Source of the DNA: Rhodanobacter panaciterrae
GTDB taxonomy: Bacteria; Pseudomonadota; Gammaproteobacteria; Xanthomonadales; Rhodanobacteraceae
Reading direction: 5' to 3'
Assembly: GCF_014651895.1 (NCBI RefSeq)
Contig: NZ_BMXT01000001.1
Location: 1,550,001-1,614,000, forward strand
DNA length: 64,000 nt
In this document: positions 17,932 to 25,762 of the stretch, piece after piece
How the letters are laid out: each line of letters starts with the position of its first letter
Numbering within the stretch: the stretch's first letter is position 1
The notes under the pieces: generated by a model
What the model was told of the DNA's origin: nothing
The model's input: only the letters and a program-made list of their open reading frames with translations
Database searches by the model: none
Translations under genes and position numbers: made by a program

Positions 17932-18516
17932 ATGAAGATCAATCAGCACATGCGCAACCTTGCTCTTGGCCTTTCCCTGGCCTTGGCCACGCTGGCTGCT
18001 GCACCGCTTGCCATGGCCGGCCCGATGAGCATGGAAAAAACCGTGATGGTTGGTGACGCGGCGATGTACCCGTCGAAGAACATCATCCAGAACGCGGTTA
18101 ACTCGAAGGATCACACCACTCTGGTTGCCGCGGTCAAGGCTGCCGGACTGGTCGATACGCTGTCAGGTCCTGGTCCGTTCACCGTGTTCGCGCCGACCAA
18201 CGAGGCATTTGCCGCGCTGCCTGCAGGCACGGTCGACAATCTGGTGAAGCCGGAAAACAAGGCCACGCTAACCAAGATCCTTACCTATCATGTGGTGGCC
18301 GGAAAGATGACCTCGCATGACCTCGAAAAGGCAGTCATGGCGGGCGGTGGCAAGGCCGTACTGAAGACTGTCGAGGGCGATTCCATCACGGTCGCGAAAA
18401 GCGGCAGCGCCTGGACCGTCACCGACGACAAGGGCAACGTGGCCAACATCACCATTGCTGACGTGATGCAGTCGAACGGCGTGATCTTCGTGATCGACAA
18501 GGTGCTGATGCCGTAA
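17932..18516 (+). CDS. Exported fasciclin-domain protein
   Basis: A 194-residue protein with a cleavable signal peptide (ending near LAMAG) and one fasciclin domain: NIIQNAVNSKDHTTLVAAVK, then the H1 motif GPFTVFAPTNEAFAAL and the H2-type YHVVAGKM region, ending in GVIFVIDKVLMP. The ATG at 17932 follows TGGAG. Fasciclin proteins are extracytoplasmic adhesion or stress proteins; in Mycobacterium their homologues MPT70/MPT83 are controlled by SigK and RskA, which are the two genes immediately upstream here. Likely target of that pair. A strong terminator follows the gene. Confidence 0.92.
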   Translation: MKINQHMRNLALGLSLALATLAAAPLAMAGPMSMEKTVMVGDAAMYPSKNIIQNAVNSKDHTTLVAAVKAAGLVDTLSGPGPFTVFAPTNEAFAALPAGTVDNLVKPENKATLTKILTYHVVAGKMTSHDLEKAVMAGGGKAVLKTVEGDSITVAKSGSAWTVTDDKGNVANITIADVMQSNGVIFVIDKVLMP

Positions 18517-18539
18517 TTCGTTCGCACGCCTGAGTATCG

Positions 18540-18576
18540 ACAGCCGCCCCGACTCCCTCATCGGGGCAGCTGTTTT
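18540..18576 (+). terminator. Rho-independent terminator after the fasciclin gene
   Basis: A stem of ACAGC-c-GCCCCGA pairing with TCGGGGC-a-GCTGT (one mismatch) around an 8-base loop, followed by GTTTTTG. It lies 24 bases after the fasciclin stop and separates the sigma/anti-sigma/fasciclin module from the dioxygenase gene. Confidence 0.85.
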
Positions 18577-18627
18577 TGTGGCGAGGTCGGCGTTATGGTG
18601 TCCACTGGTTTTTCGTGGGCAACTCGC

Positions 18628-19149
18628 ATGGCCTTGCTACCACCGCTCGACCTCCAGCGCTGGATCGACGAACACCGCCATCTGCTGAAACCGCCGGTCG
18701 GCAACAAGTGCATTGTCGACGGCGACTTCATCATCATGATCGTCGGCGGCCCGAATGCGCGCACCGACTATCACCACGATGAAGGCCCGGAGTTCTTCTA
18801 CCAGCTCGAAGGCGAGATGGTGCTGAAGGTGCAGGACGACGGGCAGGCCCGCGATATTCCGATACGGGCGGGCGAGATGTTTTACCTGCCGCCGCGGGTA
18901 CCTCATTCGCCGCAGCGTATGCCGGCATCGATCGGACTGGTGATCGAACGCCGCCGCGTCAGCGGCGAGAAAGATGGCCTGCTGTGGTTCTGCGAACGCT
19001 GCAACCACAAGTTGTTCGAGGAATATTTCGTGCTCGACAGCATCGAACGCGATTTTCCGCCGGTGTTCGACCGCTTCTACGGTTCGCGCGAGGCGCGCAC
19101 CTGCGACGCATGCGGCCACCTGAATCCGGCGCCGGCGAAATACGGCTAG
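18628..19149 (+). CDS. nbaC: 3-hydroxyanthranilate 3,4-dioxygenase
   Basis: A 173-residue cupin enzyme that opens 3-hydroxyanthranilate to the precursor of quinolinate, the de novo NAD route through kynurenine. Iron ligands are visible: His in [14 protein letters not shown], Glu in the same run, and His in [11 protein letters not shown]. The C-terminus has the bacterial second metal site, CERCNHK and CDACGHL, a rubredoxin-like four-cysteine set. ATG 18628 is chosen over 18595 because the enzyme family begins at this point. Other kynurenine-pathway genes are not in this window. The stop overlaps the convergent Nudix gene by 4 bases. Confidence 0.93.
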   Translation: MALLPPLDLQRWIDEHRHLLKPPVGNKCIVDGDFIIMIVGGPNARTDYHHDEGPEFFYQLEGEMVLKVQDDGQARDIPIRAGEMFYLPPRVPHSPQRMPASIGLVIERRRVSGEKDGLLWFCERCNHKLFEEYFVLDSIERDFPPVFDRFYGSREARTCDACGHLNPAPAKYG

Positions 19150-19706
19150 ACACTGAGGCCATCACGCGCCAGCCACTTGCGCGCCATCCGTCGCAGCGAG
19201 GCATCGAAGCTGCTGTCAGCCGCCACGTCGACCACCGGCCGCCACGCCAGCGCCCGTGATTCCTCGTTGATCACGAAGCGATCGTCCGCACCGGCACGCA
19301 ATACATAGCGCACGTCGTAATGCCAATGTTCCGGCTCTTTCGCACGCGCCGGAATGCGATGCCGATCGATATCGAAGATGCCGCCTTCGATGCGCAGGTC
19401 GATCACGCCGGTTTCCTCCTGCGCCTCGCGCAATGCCACCCGCGCCAGATCGGTATCACCATCGGCGTGACCGCCCGGCTGCAGCCACCTGTCCAGCTTG
19501 CGGTGATGCATCAGCAGCACCCGCGCGCTATCCGCACTGACCAGCCATGCCGAGCCAGTGAAATGCCCTGGCGAGTGCGCGCGTTCGAACGTCGCCGAAT
19601 GGGAGTTCAGGAAATCCGTGAATATCGAGACTGCACCAGCCTCTTCCAGATGGCGGGACATATAGCCCCGAAGATCGACCAATATTCGCGAAACTTCTGA
19701 TTGCAT
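19146..19706 (-). CDS. Nudix hydrolase
   Basis: A 186-residue protein with a full Nudix box: [19 protein letters not shown], continuing EETGV, matching Gx5Ex7REUxEExGU, near residues 82-104. The [13 protein letters not shown] context is typical of a family of small cytosolic pyrophosphohydrolases with unknown substrate. ATG 19706 chosen over an upstream extension. Its stop overlaps the stop of the dioxygenase gene on the opposite strand (CTAG shared), so no terminator separates them. Confidence 0.88.
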   Translation of the reverse strand: MQSEVSRILVDLRGYMSRHLEEAGAVSIFTDFLNSHSATFERAHSPGHFTGSAWLVSADSARVLLMHHRKLDRWLQPGGHADGDTDLARVALREAQEETGVIDLRIEGGIFDIDRHRIPARAKEPEHWHYDVRYVLRAGADDRFVINEESRALAWRPVVDVAADSSFDASLRRMARKWLARDGLSV

Positions 19707-19866
19707 GACTTGTGGCACGGTGCAGTTGGAAATGCACATCATAGCTGCGTCGCAGCTTGTTCCCCTTCCCCTGCTCCGTTATGGTTGCGCGTCACGTCGG
19801 CTCGTCGCGTCATACTCGTCGCGGTCTCGGACGAGCGTGGTATTTGTTTTTACGGGGAGTCACCAA

Positions 19867-21351
19867 ATGCTTTTCAAGCGCGTCAAGTCGCTCGACCAGA
19901 TTCTCGCTACTGCCGAAAAGAAAGGCCTCACAAGGCAGCTTGGCCCCTTCCAGCTCACCATGCTCGGCATCGGTGCCATCGTCGGCACCGGTATTTTCGT
20001 GCTGACCGCCGAGGCAGGCCAGAAGGCAGGTCCCGGCATGATGATCGCCTTCGTGATCGCGGCCGTGGTCTGCGCACTCGCCGCGCTGGCCTATGCCGAG
20101 CTGGCCTCGATGATTCCGGTGGCCGGATCGGCCTATACGTATACCTACGGCGTGCTAGGCGAAGGCATTGCCTGGATAGTCGGCTGGGCACTGGTGCTGG
20201 AGTACACCATCGCCGCCAGTACGGTGTGTGCCGGCTGGGCGGGCTACGTCAACGGCTTGCTGACACATGCCGGATTCGGCTTGCCGCACTTCCTGCAGGC
20301 AGGCCCGATGGATGGTGGCAGCTTCAACCTGCTCGCCTGCCTGATCGGCCTGGCGATTACCCTTCTGCTGGTGTTGGGCACCTCGAAATCGGCCAAGGTC
20401 AACACCGTACTGGTGCTGGTCAAGATTTCTGCCCTCATCGCCTTCATCTTCGTCGCGCTACCGGCGGTGAAGGATCAGAACTTCACACCTTTCGTGCCCA
20501 ACGGCTGGGGTAGCCCAATGGGCGGCATCGGCGTACTTGGTGCGGCAGCCTCCATCGTGTTCGCCTACATCGGCTTCGACGCCATCTCCACTGCCGCCGA
20601 GGAAACCAAGAACCCGAACCGCAACATCCCGATCGCCTTGATCGGCTCGCTGAGCGTATGCACCATCTTCTATCTGCTGGTGAGCTACGCCGCTGTGGGC
20701 TCGGTGGGTGCGCAACCCATGCTGGGCCCGGACGGGCTGGCTCTTGAGCCGGGTACACCGGCATTTGCCGCGGCCTGCCAGGGTTCGCAGGCACTGGTTT
20801 GCAGCAAGGAGGCGTTGGCCCATGTGGTCCGCCTGCTTGACCACAACAACATTGGCTCCTTCATCGCCTTCGCCGCCGGCATCGCGTTGCCGTCGGTGAT
20901 CCTGACGATGACCTACGGCCAGACCCGCATTTTCTTCACCATGTCGCGCGATGGCCTGCTACCCAGCAAGCTGGCCAAGATCCATCCACGCTTCCACACG
21001 CCGCACGTCATCACGCTGATCACTGGCAGCTTTGTCGCATTGTTCGGCGCGCTGTTCCCGGTGGGCATCCTCGCCGACATCACCAATTCGGGCACGCTGT
21101 TCGCATTCATCATGGTGGCGTTAGGCGTCCTGATCCTGCGCCGCACCCAGCCCGATCGCCCGCGTCCGTTCCGTACCCCGCTGCCATGGCTGGTCTGCCC
21201 GCTGGCGGTGATCGGCTGCCTGCTGCTGTTCCTCAACCTGTCGAAGGAAGCCAAGATCACCTTCTTCGTATGGGGCGCGATCGGCCTGGTGGTGTACTAC
21301 CTTTATGGTTACCGCAAGAGCCATCTGGCCAATGGCACTGAGCCGAGCTGA
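19867..21351 (+). CDS. APC-superfamily amino-acid permease (first of a tandem pair)
   Basis: A 494-residue membrane protein with about 12 helices of the amino acid-polyamine-organocation superfamily, closest to the cationic amino acid transporter branch. The GAIVGTGIFVLTAEAGQKAGP motif in the first helix and AYIGFDAISTAAEETKNPNR later are diagnostic. ATG 19867 follows a GGGGAG ribosome site; the upstream frame to 19705 overlaps a different gene. The substrate cannot be fixed from sequence. A paralogue follows after a hairpin. Confidence 0.92.
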   Translation: MLFKRVKSLDQILATAEKKGLTRQLGPFQLTMLGIGAIVGTGIFVLTAEAGQKAGPGMMIAFVIAAVVCALAALAYAELASMIPVAGSAYTYTYGVLGEGIAWIVGWALVLEYTIAASTVCAGWAGYVNGLLTHAGFGLPHFLQAGPMDGGSFNLLACLIGLAITLLLVLGTSKSAKVNTVLVLVKISALIAFIFVALPAVKDQNFTPFVPNGWGSPMGGIGVLGAAASIVFAYIGFDAISTAAEETKNPNRNIPIALIGSLSVCTIFYLLVSYAAVGSVGAQPMLGPDGLALEPGTPAFAAACQGSQALVCSKEALAHVVRLLDHNNIGSFIAFAAGIALPSVILTMTYGQTRIFFTMSRDGLLPSKLAKIHPRFHTPHVITLITGSFVALFGALFPVGILADITNSGTLFAFIMVALGVLILRRTQPDRPRPFRTPLPWLVCPLAVIGCLLLFLNLSKEAKITFFVWGAIGLVVYYLYGYRKSHLANGTEPS

Positions 21352-21381
21352 AACAAGATCGTTTTTCGCCTGACCTATCAG

Positions 21382-21404
21382 CCGGCACGGTAATACCGTG
21401 CCGG
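21382..21404. other. 10-bp inverted repeat between the two permease genes
   Basis: CCGGCACGGT and ACCGTGCCGG form a perfect stem with a 3-base AAT loop. There is no T-run directly after it on the plus strand, so it is not a standard terminator; it could be an attenuator, an mRNA-stability element or an operator. It sits 30 bases after the first permease stop and 20 bases before the second start. Confidence 0.6.
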
Positions 21405-21424
21405 TGTCATATTCGGAACGCCCC

Positions 21425-22882
21425 ATGCTCAAGCAGTTGCTAGCTCGCAAGACCGATTTCTCGAACGCCGACAATGTCGATGGCCCCGGCCTGAAACGAA
21501 CACTGGGCCCGTGGGGCCTTACCGCGCTGGGCATCGGGGCGGTGATCGGCGGCGGCATCTTCGTAATCACCGGCCAGGCCGCTGCCGAGCATGCGGGTCC
21601 GGCGATCATCCTCGCCTTCGTGATCGCGGCCATCTGCTGCAGCTTCACTGCCCTGTGCTATGCCGAATTCGCCACGCTGATCCCGATGTCGGGCAGCTCG
21701 TACTCCTACGCCTATGCCACGCTGGGCGAGCTGATGGCCTGGTTCATCGGCTGGAACATGGTGCTTGAATACGGCGTATCCGCCTCGGCGGTCGCGGTCA
21801 GCTGGACCGGTTATTTCGTCAGCCTGCTGGATCATGTCGGCATCCATCTGCCGACGGTGTTGACCAACGCACCGCTGGCCTACACCAACGGCCACCTGGT
21901 GACCACCGGCGCGCTGTTCAACCTGCCCGCGGTCGCCATCGTGCTGGCGCTGACCTGGTTGTGCTACGTCGGCATCAAGGAGTCCAGTGGCGCGAATCTG
22001 GCCATGGTGATCCTCAAGGTCAGCCTGATCGTGATCGTGATCGTCGCCGGCTGGAACTACGTGAACCCGGACTACTGGCACCCGTTCATTCCAGCGAGTC
22101 AGGGGCCGGAGAAGTATGGCTGGTCGGGCATCATGCGTGCGGCCACGCTGGTGTTCTTCGCTTATATCGGATTTGAGGCGACATCGACGGCCGCGCAGGA
22201 AGCCAAGAACCCACAGCGCGATCTGCCGATCGCCACGCTGGCCTCGCTGGCCATTTGTACTGTTCTGTACATCGGCATCGCCGCGGTGATCACCGGGCTG
22301 CTGCCTTTCGACCAGCTCGGCACCAGCGAACCCGTCGTGACCGCAGTCAGGGCGCATCCCGAACTCGGCTGGCTGCGCTGGGTGGTCGAAGTCGGCGCGC
22401 TGATCGGTTTGTCGTCGGTAATCCTGGTCATGGTCATTGCGCAACCGCGCATCTTCATGATCATGGGTCGCGATGGCCTGCTGCCGCCGGTGTTCGCCAA
22501 GATTCATCCGCGCTATCACACACCGCACATCAACACCGTCATCACCGGCGTAGGCATCGCGGCGCTGGCAGCGGTGTTCCCGCTCGACGTACTTGGCGAT
22601 CTCGTTTCGATGGGCACCCTTATCGCCTTCGTCGCCGTCTGCGCAGGCGTGCTGATCCTGCGCAAGACGCGACCCGAGTTGCCGCGCACATTCCGCGTGC
22701 CCTGGGCACCAGTCACCTGTGTACTCGGCGTGCTCAGCTGCCTCACGTTGCTGTATTGGGAAAACTGGTACCAGTGGCTGCTGCTCGGCATCTGGACCGT
22801 GATCGGCATGGCCATTTATTTCGGCTACGGACGCCGACACAGTCGCTTGCGTCTGCAAACTGAATCAGTCAAAGCCCCCTGA
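21425..22882 (+). CDS. APC-superfamily amino-acid permease (second of a tandem pair)
   Basis: A 485-residue paralogue of the preceding permease. It shares LGIGAVIGGGIFVITGQAAA, AYIGFEATSTAAQEAKNPQR and RIFMIMGRDGLLPPVFAKIH, which align with the first copy. ATG 21425 is chosen over an upstream GTG (21398) that lies within the hairpin. A different substrate from the first is likely given the many differences in the outer loops, but this is inference. No terminator is obvious after the stop; an AT-rich spacer follows. Confidence 0.92.
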   Translation: MLKQLLARKTDFSNADNVDGPGLKRTLGPWGLTALGIGAVIGGGIFVITGQAAAEHAGPAIILAFVIAAICCSFTALCYAEFATLIPMSGSSYSYAYATLGELMAWFIGWNMVLEYGVSASAVAVSWTGYFVSLLDHVGIHLPTVLTNAPLAYTNGHLVTTGALFNLPAVAIVLALTWLCYVGIKESSGANLAMVILKVSLIVIVIVAGWNYVNPDYWHPFIPASQGPEKYGWSGIMRAATLVFFAYIGFEATSTAAQEAKNPQRDLPIATLASLAICTVLYIGIAAVITGLLPFDQLGTSEPVVTAVRAHPELGWLRWVVEVGALIGLSSVILVMVIAQPRIFMIMGRDGLLPPVFAKIHPRYHTPHINTVITGVGIAALAAVFPLDVLGDLVSMGTLIAFVAVCAGVLILRKTRPELPRTFRVPWAPVTCVLGVLSCLTLLYWENWYQWLLLGIWTVIGMAIYFGYGRRHSRLRLQTESVKAP

Positions 22883-23099
22883 ACACCGGACATATTCGCC
22901 GAAATTCAGCAAACATCGACAAAATTTGTATATCTTCGTTTAAATCACCCACTTACCAAGCTGAGAGCGGGCAAGTGACGTACCTCTCACAAAATCTCAT
23001 AATTTCAATAGCAACCAATTGATATTGTTGAATTTAACGAGTTTTTTGCGAGAGAAAATCGACGCACCATCATCCATTCGCCGATCGCGGGAGTATCAT
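22883..23099. other. AT-rich intergenic spacer
   Basis: About 217 bases between the second permease and the candidate RNA below, much richer in A+T than its surroundings (for example near 22915-22945 and 22990-23050). No open frame with coding character was found. It would suit promoter elements; TATCAT at 23094-23099 could be a -10 for the RNA described next. I see no repeat or known RNA in it. Confidence 0.5.
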
Positions 23100-23314
23100 C
23101 CTCAGTCCGCGGGTTGATCACTTGGCAGTGGGCCCCGGATCGTGGCCCGGCGTGTCAGGTGGGTAAGCTCCTCAGCCTGTCGCGCCGGGCCGCACTTTTC
23201 TCGCAGCGTCCCTGCCCGCGCCCCCCATCTCCTTCCTTCAACGCAGATTTGTCGCGCAGCGCGTGGCGCATTGGGCGTGCATCAACGCAAAAGGCCGGCG
23301 ATGAGCCGGCCTTT
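23100..23314 (+). ncRNA. Candidate structured small RNA
   Basis: A non-coding stretch with strong secondary-structure potential. GGCCCGGCG (23144-23152) pairs with CGCCGGGCC (23183-23191), enclosing an inner CAGG/CCTG pair. A competing pairing, GGGCC at 23130-23134 with GGCCC at 23144-23148, excludes the main stem. Downstream is an unpaired-looking pyrimidine run, CCCCCCATCTCCTTCC (near 23221-23236), complementary to Shine-Dalgarno-like sequence. It ends at the terminator stem at 23290-23314. It does not match the hallmark sequences I know for RNase P RNA, SRP RNA, tmRNA or 6S RNA. Strand and ends are inferred. Confidence 0.35.
23290..23314. terminator. Bidirectional terminator near HiPIP
   Basis: Perfect stem AAAGGCCGGC / GCCGGCCTTT around a 5-base loop (GATGA), with flanking A and T bases. 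It lies just after the HiPIP stop (minus strand) and at the end of the candidate RNA (plus strand). Confidence 0.8.
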
Positions 23315-23346
23315 GTGATGAACACATGCGTTGGATCGTTACGCGA

Positions 23347-23679
23347 TCAGGCCTTCTTCGGCGTGTGCGACACGCACCAGCCTTTCGCATTCACCGACTT
23401 GCCCGGGAACAACTGGCACGGGCCGCGACCGGTGGCGCCTCCGCTATAGAACTGGCAATTGGCGCAATCATCGCCAGCCTTGTGCTTCGCGTCAGCCGTC
23501 TTGCTGGCGTCTTCCACGTAACCCAGAGCCTTGGCTGTCGGATCCGCCTCAGTCACTGGCGGCAGATCGGCCGCACGCGCAAAACGCGGCAGACCACCAA
23601 TGACGACCGCAGCCACCGTGGTGCCAGCGGCCACCTTGAGGAATCGGCGACGCGATTCGGTATCTTGTTCGTTCGACAT
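23347..23679 (-). CDS. High-potential iron-sulfur protein with Tat signal
   Basis: A 110-residue precursor: a twin-arginine signal (ESRRRFLKVAAG) at the N-terminus, then a small HiPIP domain with the four cluster cysteines in DDCANCQFY, GRGPCQLF and AKGWCVSH. HiPIP carries a 4Fe-4S cluster and acts as a periplasmic electron carrier at high potential. ATG 23679 has a GGAGG upstream; a TTG six bases further is not needed. It stands alone between a terminator and the mtn promoter. Confidence 0.93.
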   Translation of the reverse strand: MSNEQDTESRRRFLKVAAGTTVAAVVIGGLPRFARAADLPPVTEADPTAKALGYVEDASKTADAKHKAGDDCANCQFYSGGATGRGPCQLFPGKSVNAKGWCVSHTPKKA

Positions 23680-23813
23680 GGGCAAGCCTCCGTCAGTGAT
23701 CTATCCGGCACGCCCTGCGCCAGATTCTCCTCGGATGGTACGCCCGTCTCTGCAATCTTTCCTGACTTGCGAGAATGGCTCTCATTCCAGCCAGGTGCCC
23801 GTCTGGCACATGG

Positions 23814-23842
23814 TATAGTTGATGCTCATTTGGACGTCCAAA
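23814..23842 (+). promoter_or_regulatory. Promoter -10 and 14-bp palindrome before mtnB
   Basis: TATAGT at 23814-23819 looks like a -10. A perfect palindrome TTTGGACGTCCAAA lies at 23829-23842, where transcription would start, just 4 bases before the mtnB ATG. An operator in this place would repress by blocking initiation. The GACGTC core resembles methionine-regulon boxes (MetJ-type AGACGTCT), but the repressor is unknown here. Confidence 0.5.
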
Positions 23843-23846
23843 CACC

Positions 23847-24497
23847 ATGAGTCAAACCCTGCCCGCCACGATTCCCGCCAGCCTGTTCGAGGCATGCGCC
23901 GACAGCATTGCAGATACCGCGCGTGAGCTGTCCGCACTCGGCTGGACACCCGCGACCAGCAGCAATTTCTCCATGCGGATCGATGCGGAGCATGCGGCGA
24001 TCACCGTCTCCGGCCGGCACAAGGGCCGCCTCGGTCGCGACGACATCATGCTGATCGACCTGGATGGTCATGCCGTCGGCACCGAGGCCAGGCCCAGCGC
24101 CGAAACGGCACTGCACACGCAGATCTACCGGCGCTGGCCGGAAATGCGCGCGGTGCTGCACACCCACTCGCGCACGCAAAGTGTGGCCTCGCGCCTGTTC
24201 GCCGGCGACGGCGTCATCCGCCTGCAGGGCTGGGAATTGCAGAAGGCGATCACCGGCTATCACACGCACGAGAGCACACTGGAGATCCCGGTGTTTCCGA
24301 ATACCCAGCACATGCCCGAACTGGTCGCCCAGATCGATGCGTGGCTGGACGCAGGCAAGCCATTGCATGCGTATCTGATCGACGGCCACGGCATCTATAC
24401 CTGGGGTCGCGACATGGCCGAGACCCAGCGTCACCTGGAAGCGCTGGAGTTTCTGCTCGGCTGCGAACTGGATCTGAAAAAACTGAGGGCATCATGA
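23847..24497 (+). CDS. mtnB: Methylthioribulose-1-phosphate dehydratase
   Basis: A 216-residue class II aldolase-fold enzyme of the methionine salvage pathway; it dehydrates 5-methylthioribulose-1-phosphate. Zinc ligands show in [11 protein letters not shown] and [27 protein letters not shown] and [15 protein letters not shown] fit the family. The start has little Shine-Dalgarno sequence. It is the first gene of mtnB-mtnD-mtnC and overlaps mtnD by ATGA. A palindrome directly before the start probably controls the operon. Confidence 0.94.
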   Translation: MSQTLPATIPASLFEACADSIADTARELSALGWTPATSSNFSMRIDAEHAAITVSGRHKGRLGRDDIMLIDLDGHAVGTEARPSAETALHTQIYRRWPEMRAVLHTHSRTQSVASRLFAGDGVIRLQGWELQKAITGYHTHESTLEIPVFPNTQHMPELVAQIDAWLDAGKPLHAYLIDGHGIYTWGRDMAETQRHLEALEFLLGCELDLKKLRAS

Positions 24498-25057
24498 GCC
24501 GCCTGCGCATCTTCGACGAATCCCAGCCGTTATCGCCGCTGACGGAGCATCACGAACACTCTGCGATTGCCCGTGAGTTGGGTCTGGTCGGCGTTCGCTT
24601 CGAGCAATGGGAAGCCAGCCAGCCGATCGTGCCCGGCGCCAGCCAGGACGAAGTGATCGCCGCCTACCGCAGCGACATCGATCGGCTGAAGCAAGAGAAA
24701 GGCTATCAGGCGGTCGACGTAATCAGCCTCACGCCCGATCATCCCGAGCGCGCCGCACTGCGCCAGAAATTCCTCAGCGAGCACACCCACAGCGAGGACG
24801 AGGTGCGCTTCTTCGTCGCCGGCTCGGGCCAGTTCACCCTGCACATCGCCGGCAAGGTCTACGACATTCTGTGCGAACAGGGCGACCTGATCGGCGTGCC
24901 GGACGGCACCCGGCACTGGTTCGACATGAGCGAATCACCCTACTTCGTGGCGATCCGGCTGTTCACCAATAAAGAGGGCTGGGTCGCCCAATTCACCGGC
25001 GACGACATCGCCCAGCGCTTTCCGCGGATGCAGCCGCGCCAGATGGCAACGTCATGA
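24494..25057 (+). CDS. mtnD: Acireductone dioxygenase
   Basis: A 187-residue cupin metalloenzyme that converts the acireductone of methionine salvage to the keto-acid precursor of methionine (with Fe) or to an off-pathway product (with Ni). Metal ligands are in [16 protein letters not shown] (two His, one Glu) and [12 protein letters not shown] (His). The ATG overlaps mtnB and its stop overlaps mtnC, both in ATGA, so the three genes are one translational unit. Longer upstream frame rejected. Confidence 0.95.
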   Translation: MSRLRIFDESQPLSPLTEHHEHSAIARELGLVGVRFEQWEASQPIVPGASQDEVIAAYRSDIDRLKQEKGYQAVDVISLTPDHPERAALRQKFLSEHTHSEDEVRFFVAGSGQFTLHIAGKVYDILCEQGDLIGVPDGTRHWFDMSESPYFVAIRLFTNKEGWVAQFTGDDIAQRFPRMQPRQMATS

Positions 25058-25740
25058 TCGAAATCCGCGCCATCGTCACCGACATCGAGGGCACCACCAG
25101 CTCGATCAGCTTCGTCCGCGACGTGTTGTTTCCGTATGCGCGCAAGCGCCTGCCGGCCTTCATCGAAACCCATGGCGACCGCCCCGAAGTGCAGCACTGG
25201 TTGCATGAAGCGGCCAAGGAGGCCGGTCTGGTCGAGGCCGCCCGCCAGGAAATCATCGAGTTGCTGCTGCAATGGATCGATGAAGATCGCAAATCCACCG
25301 CACTGAAAGCGTTGCAGGGCATGATCTGGAAAGACGGCTACGCCGCCGGCGACTATCGTGCCCACATGTACCCGGAAGTCGCCGCGCGACTCCGCGACTG
25401 GCGCGCTGACGGACTGCGCCTGTATGTCTATTCGTCCGGCTCGGTGCCTGCGCAACAGCTGCTTTTCCGTTACAGCGAAGCCGGCGACCTGACTGCGCTG
25501 TTTGCCGGCTACTTTGACACCGAGACCGGCCCCAAGCGCGAGACCGAATCCTACCGGCGCATCGCCGCGGCGATCGACGAGCAGCCACGGCACATCCTGT
25601 TCCTGTCCGATATCGTGGAAGAACTCGACGCGGCGCAGGCCGCCGGCTTCCACACCGGCTGGCTGATCCGCGAACCGCTGGCGTGGCCGGTCGAACCGCG
25701 TCATCGCGCTTATCGCGATTTCGACGCGATCACTCCCTGA
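25054..25740 (+). CDS. mtnC: Enolase-phosphatase E1 (methionine salvage)
   Basis: A 228-residue HAD-family enzyme that enolises and dephosphorylates 2,3-diketo-5-methylthiopentyl-1-phosphate. The nucleophile motif is [13 protein letters not shown] near residue 9; [14 protein letters not shown] and [16 protein letters not shown] give the second and third HAD motifs. It closes the mtn operon; the peptidase gene follows after 22 bases. The first pathway genes mtnA and mtnN are not in this window. Confidence 0.95.
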   Translation: MIEIRAIVTDIEGTTSSISFVRDVLFPYARKRLPAFIETHGDRPEVQHWLHEAAKEAGLVEAARQEIIELLLQWIDEDRKSTALKALQGMIWKDGYAAGDYRAHMYPEVAARLRDWRADGLRLYVYSSGSVPAQQLLFRYSEAGDLTALFAGYFDTETGPKRETESYRRIAAAIDEQPRHILFLSDIVEELDAAQAAGFHTGWLIREPLAWPVEPRHRAYRDFDAITP

Positions 25741-25762
25741 ACTCCAGGCGCGAATCCCGCCC

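Noticed and set aside
21440..22858. A 472-residue minus-strand open frame
   Set aside because: Antisense to the second permease; composition unlike a protein and no start signal.
23100..23314. RNase P RNA, SRP RNA, tmRNA or 6S RNA
   Set aside because: None of the hallmark sequences I know for these RNAs is present, such as the GAGGAAAGTCCGGGC of RNase P RNA or the GGTCAGGTCCGGAAGG of SRP RNA.
23690..23846. SAM riboswitch before mtnB
   Set aside because: No SAM-I/II type core was recognised, and the space between the likely transcription start and the ATG is too short.
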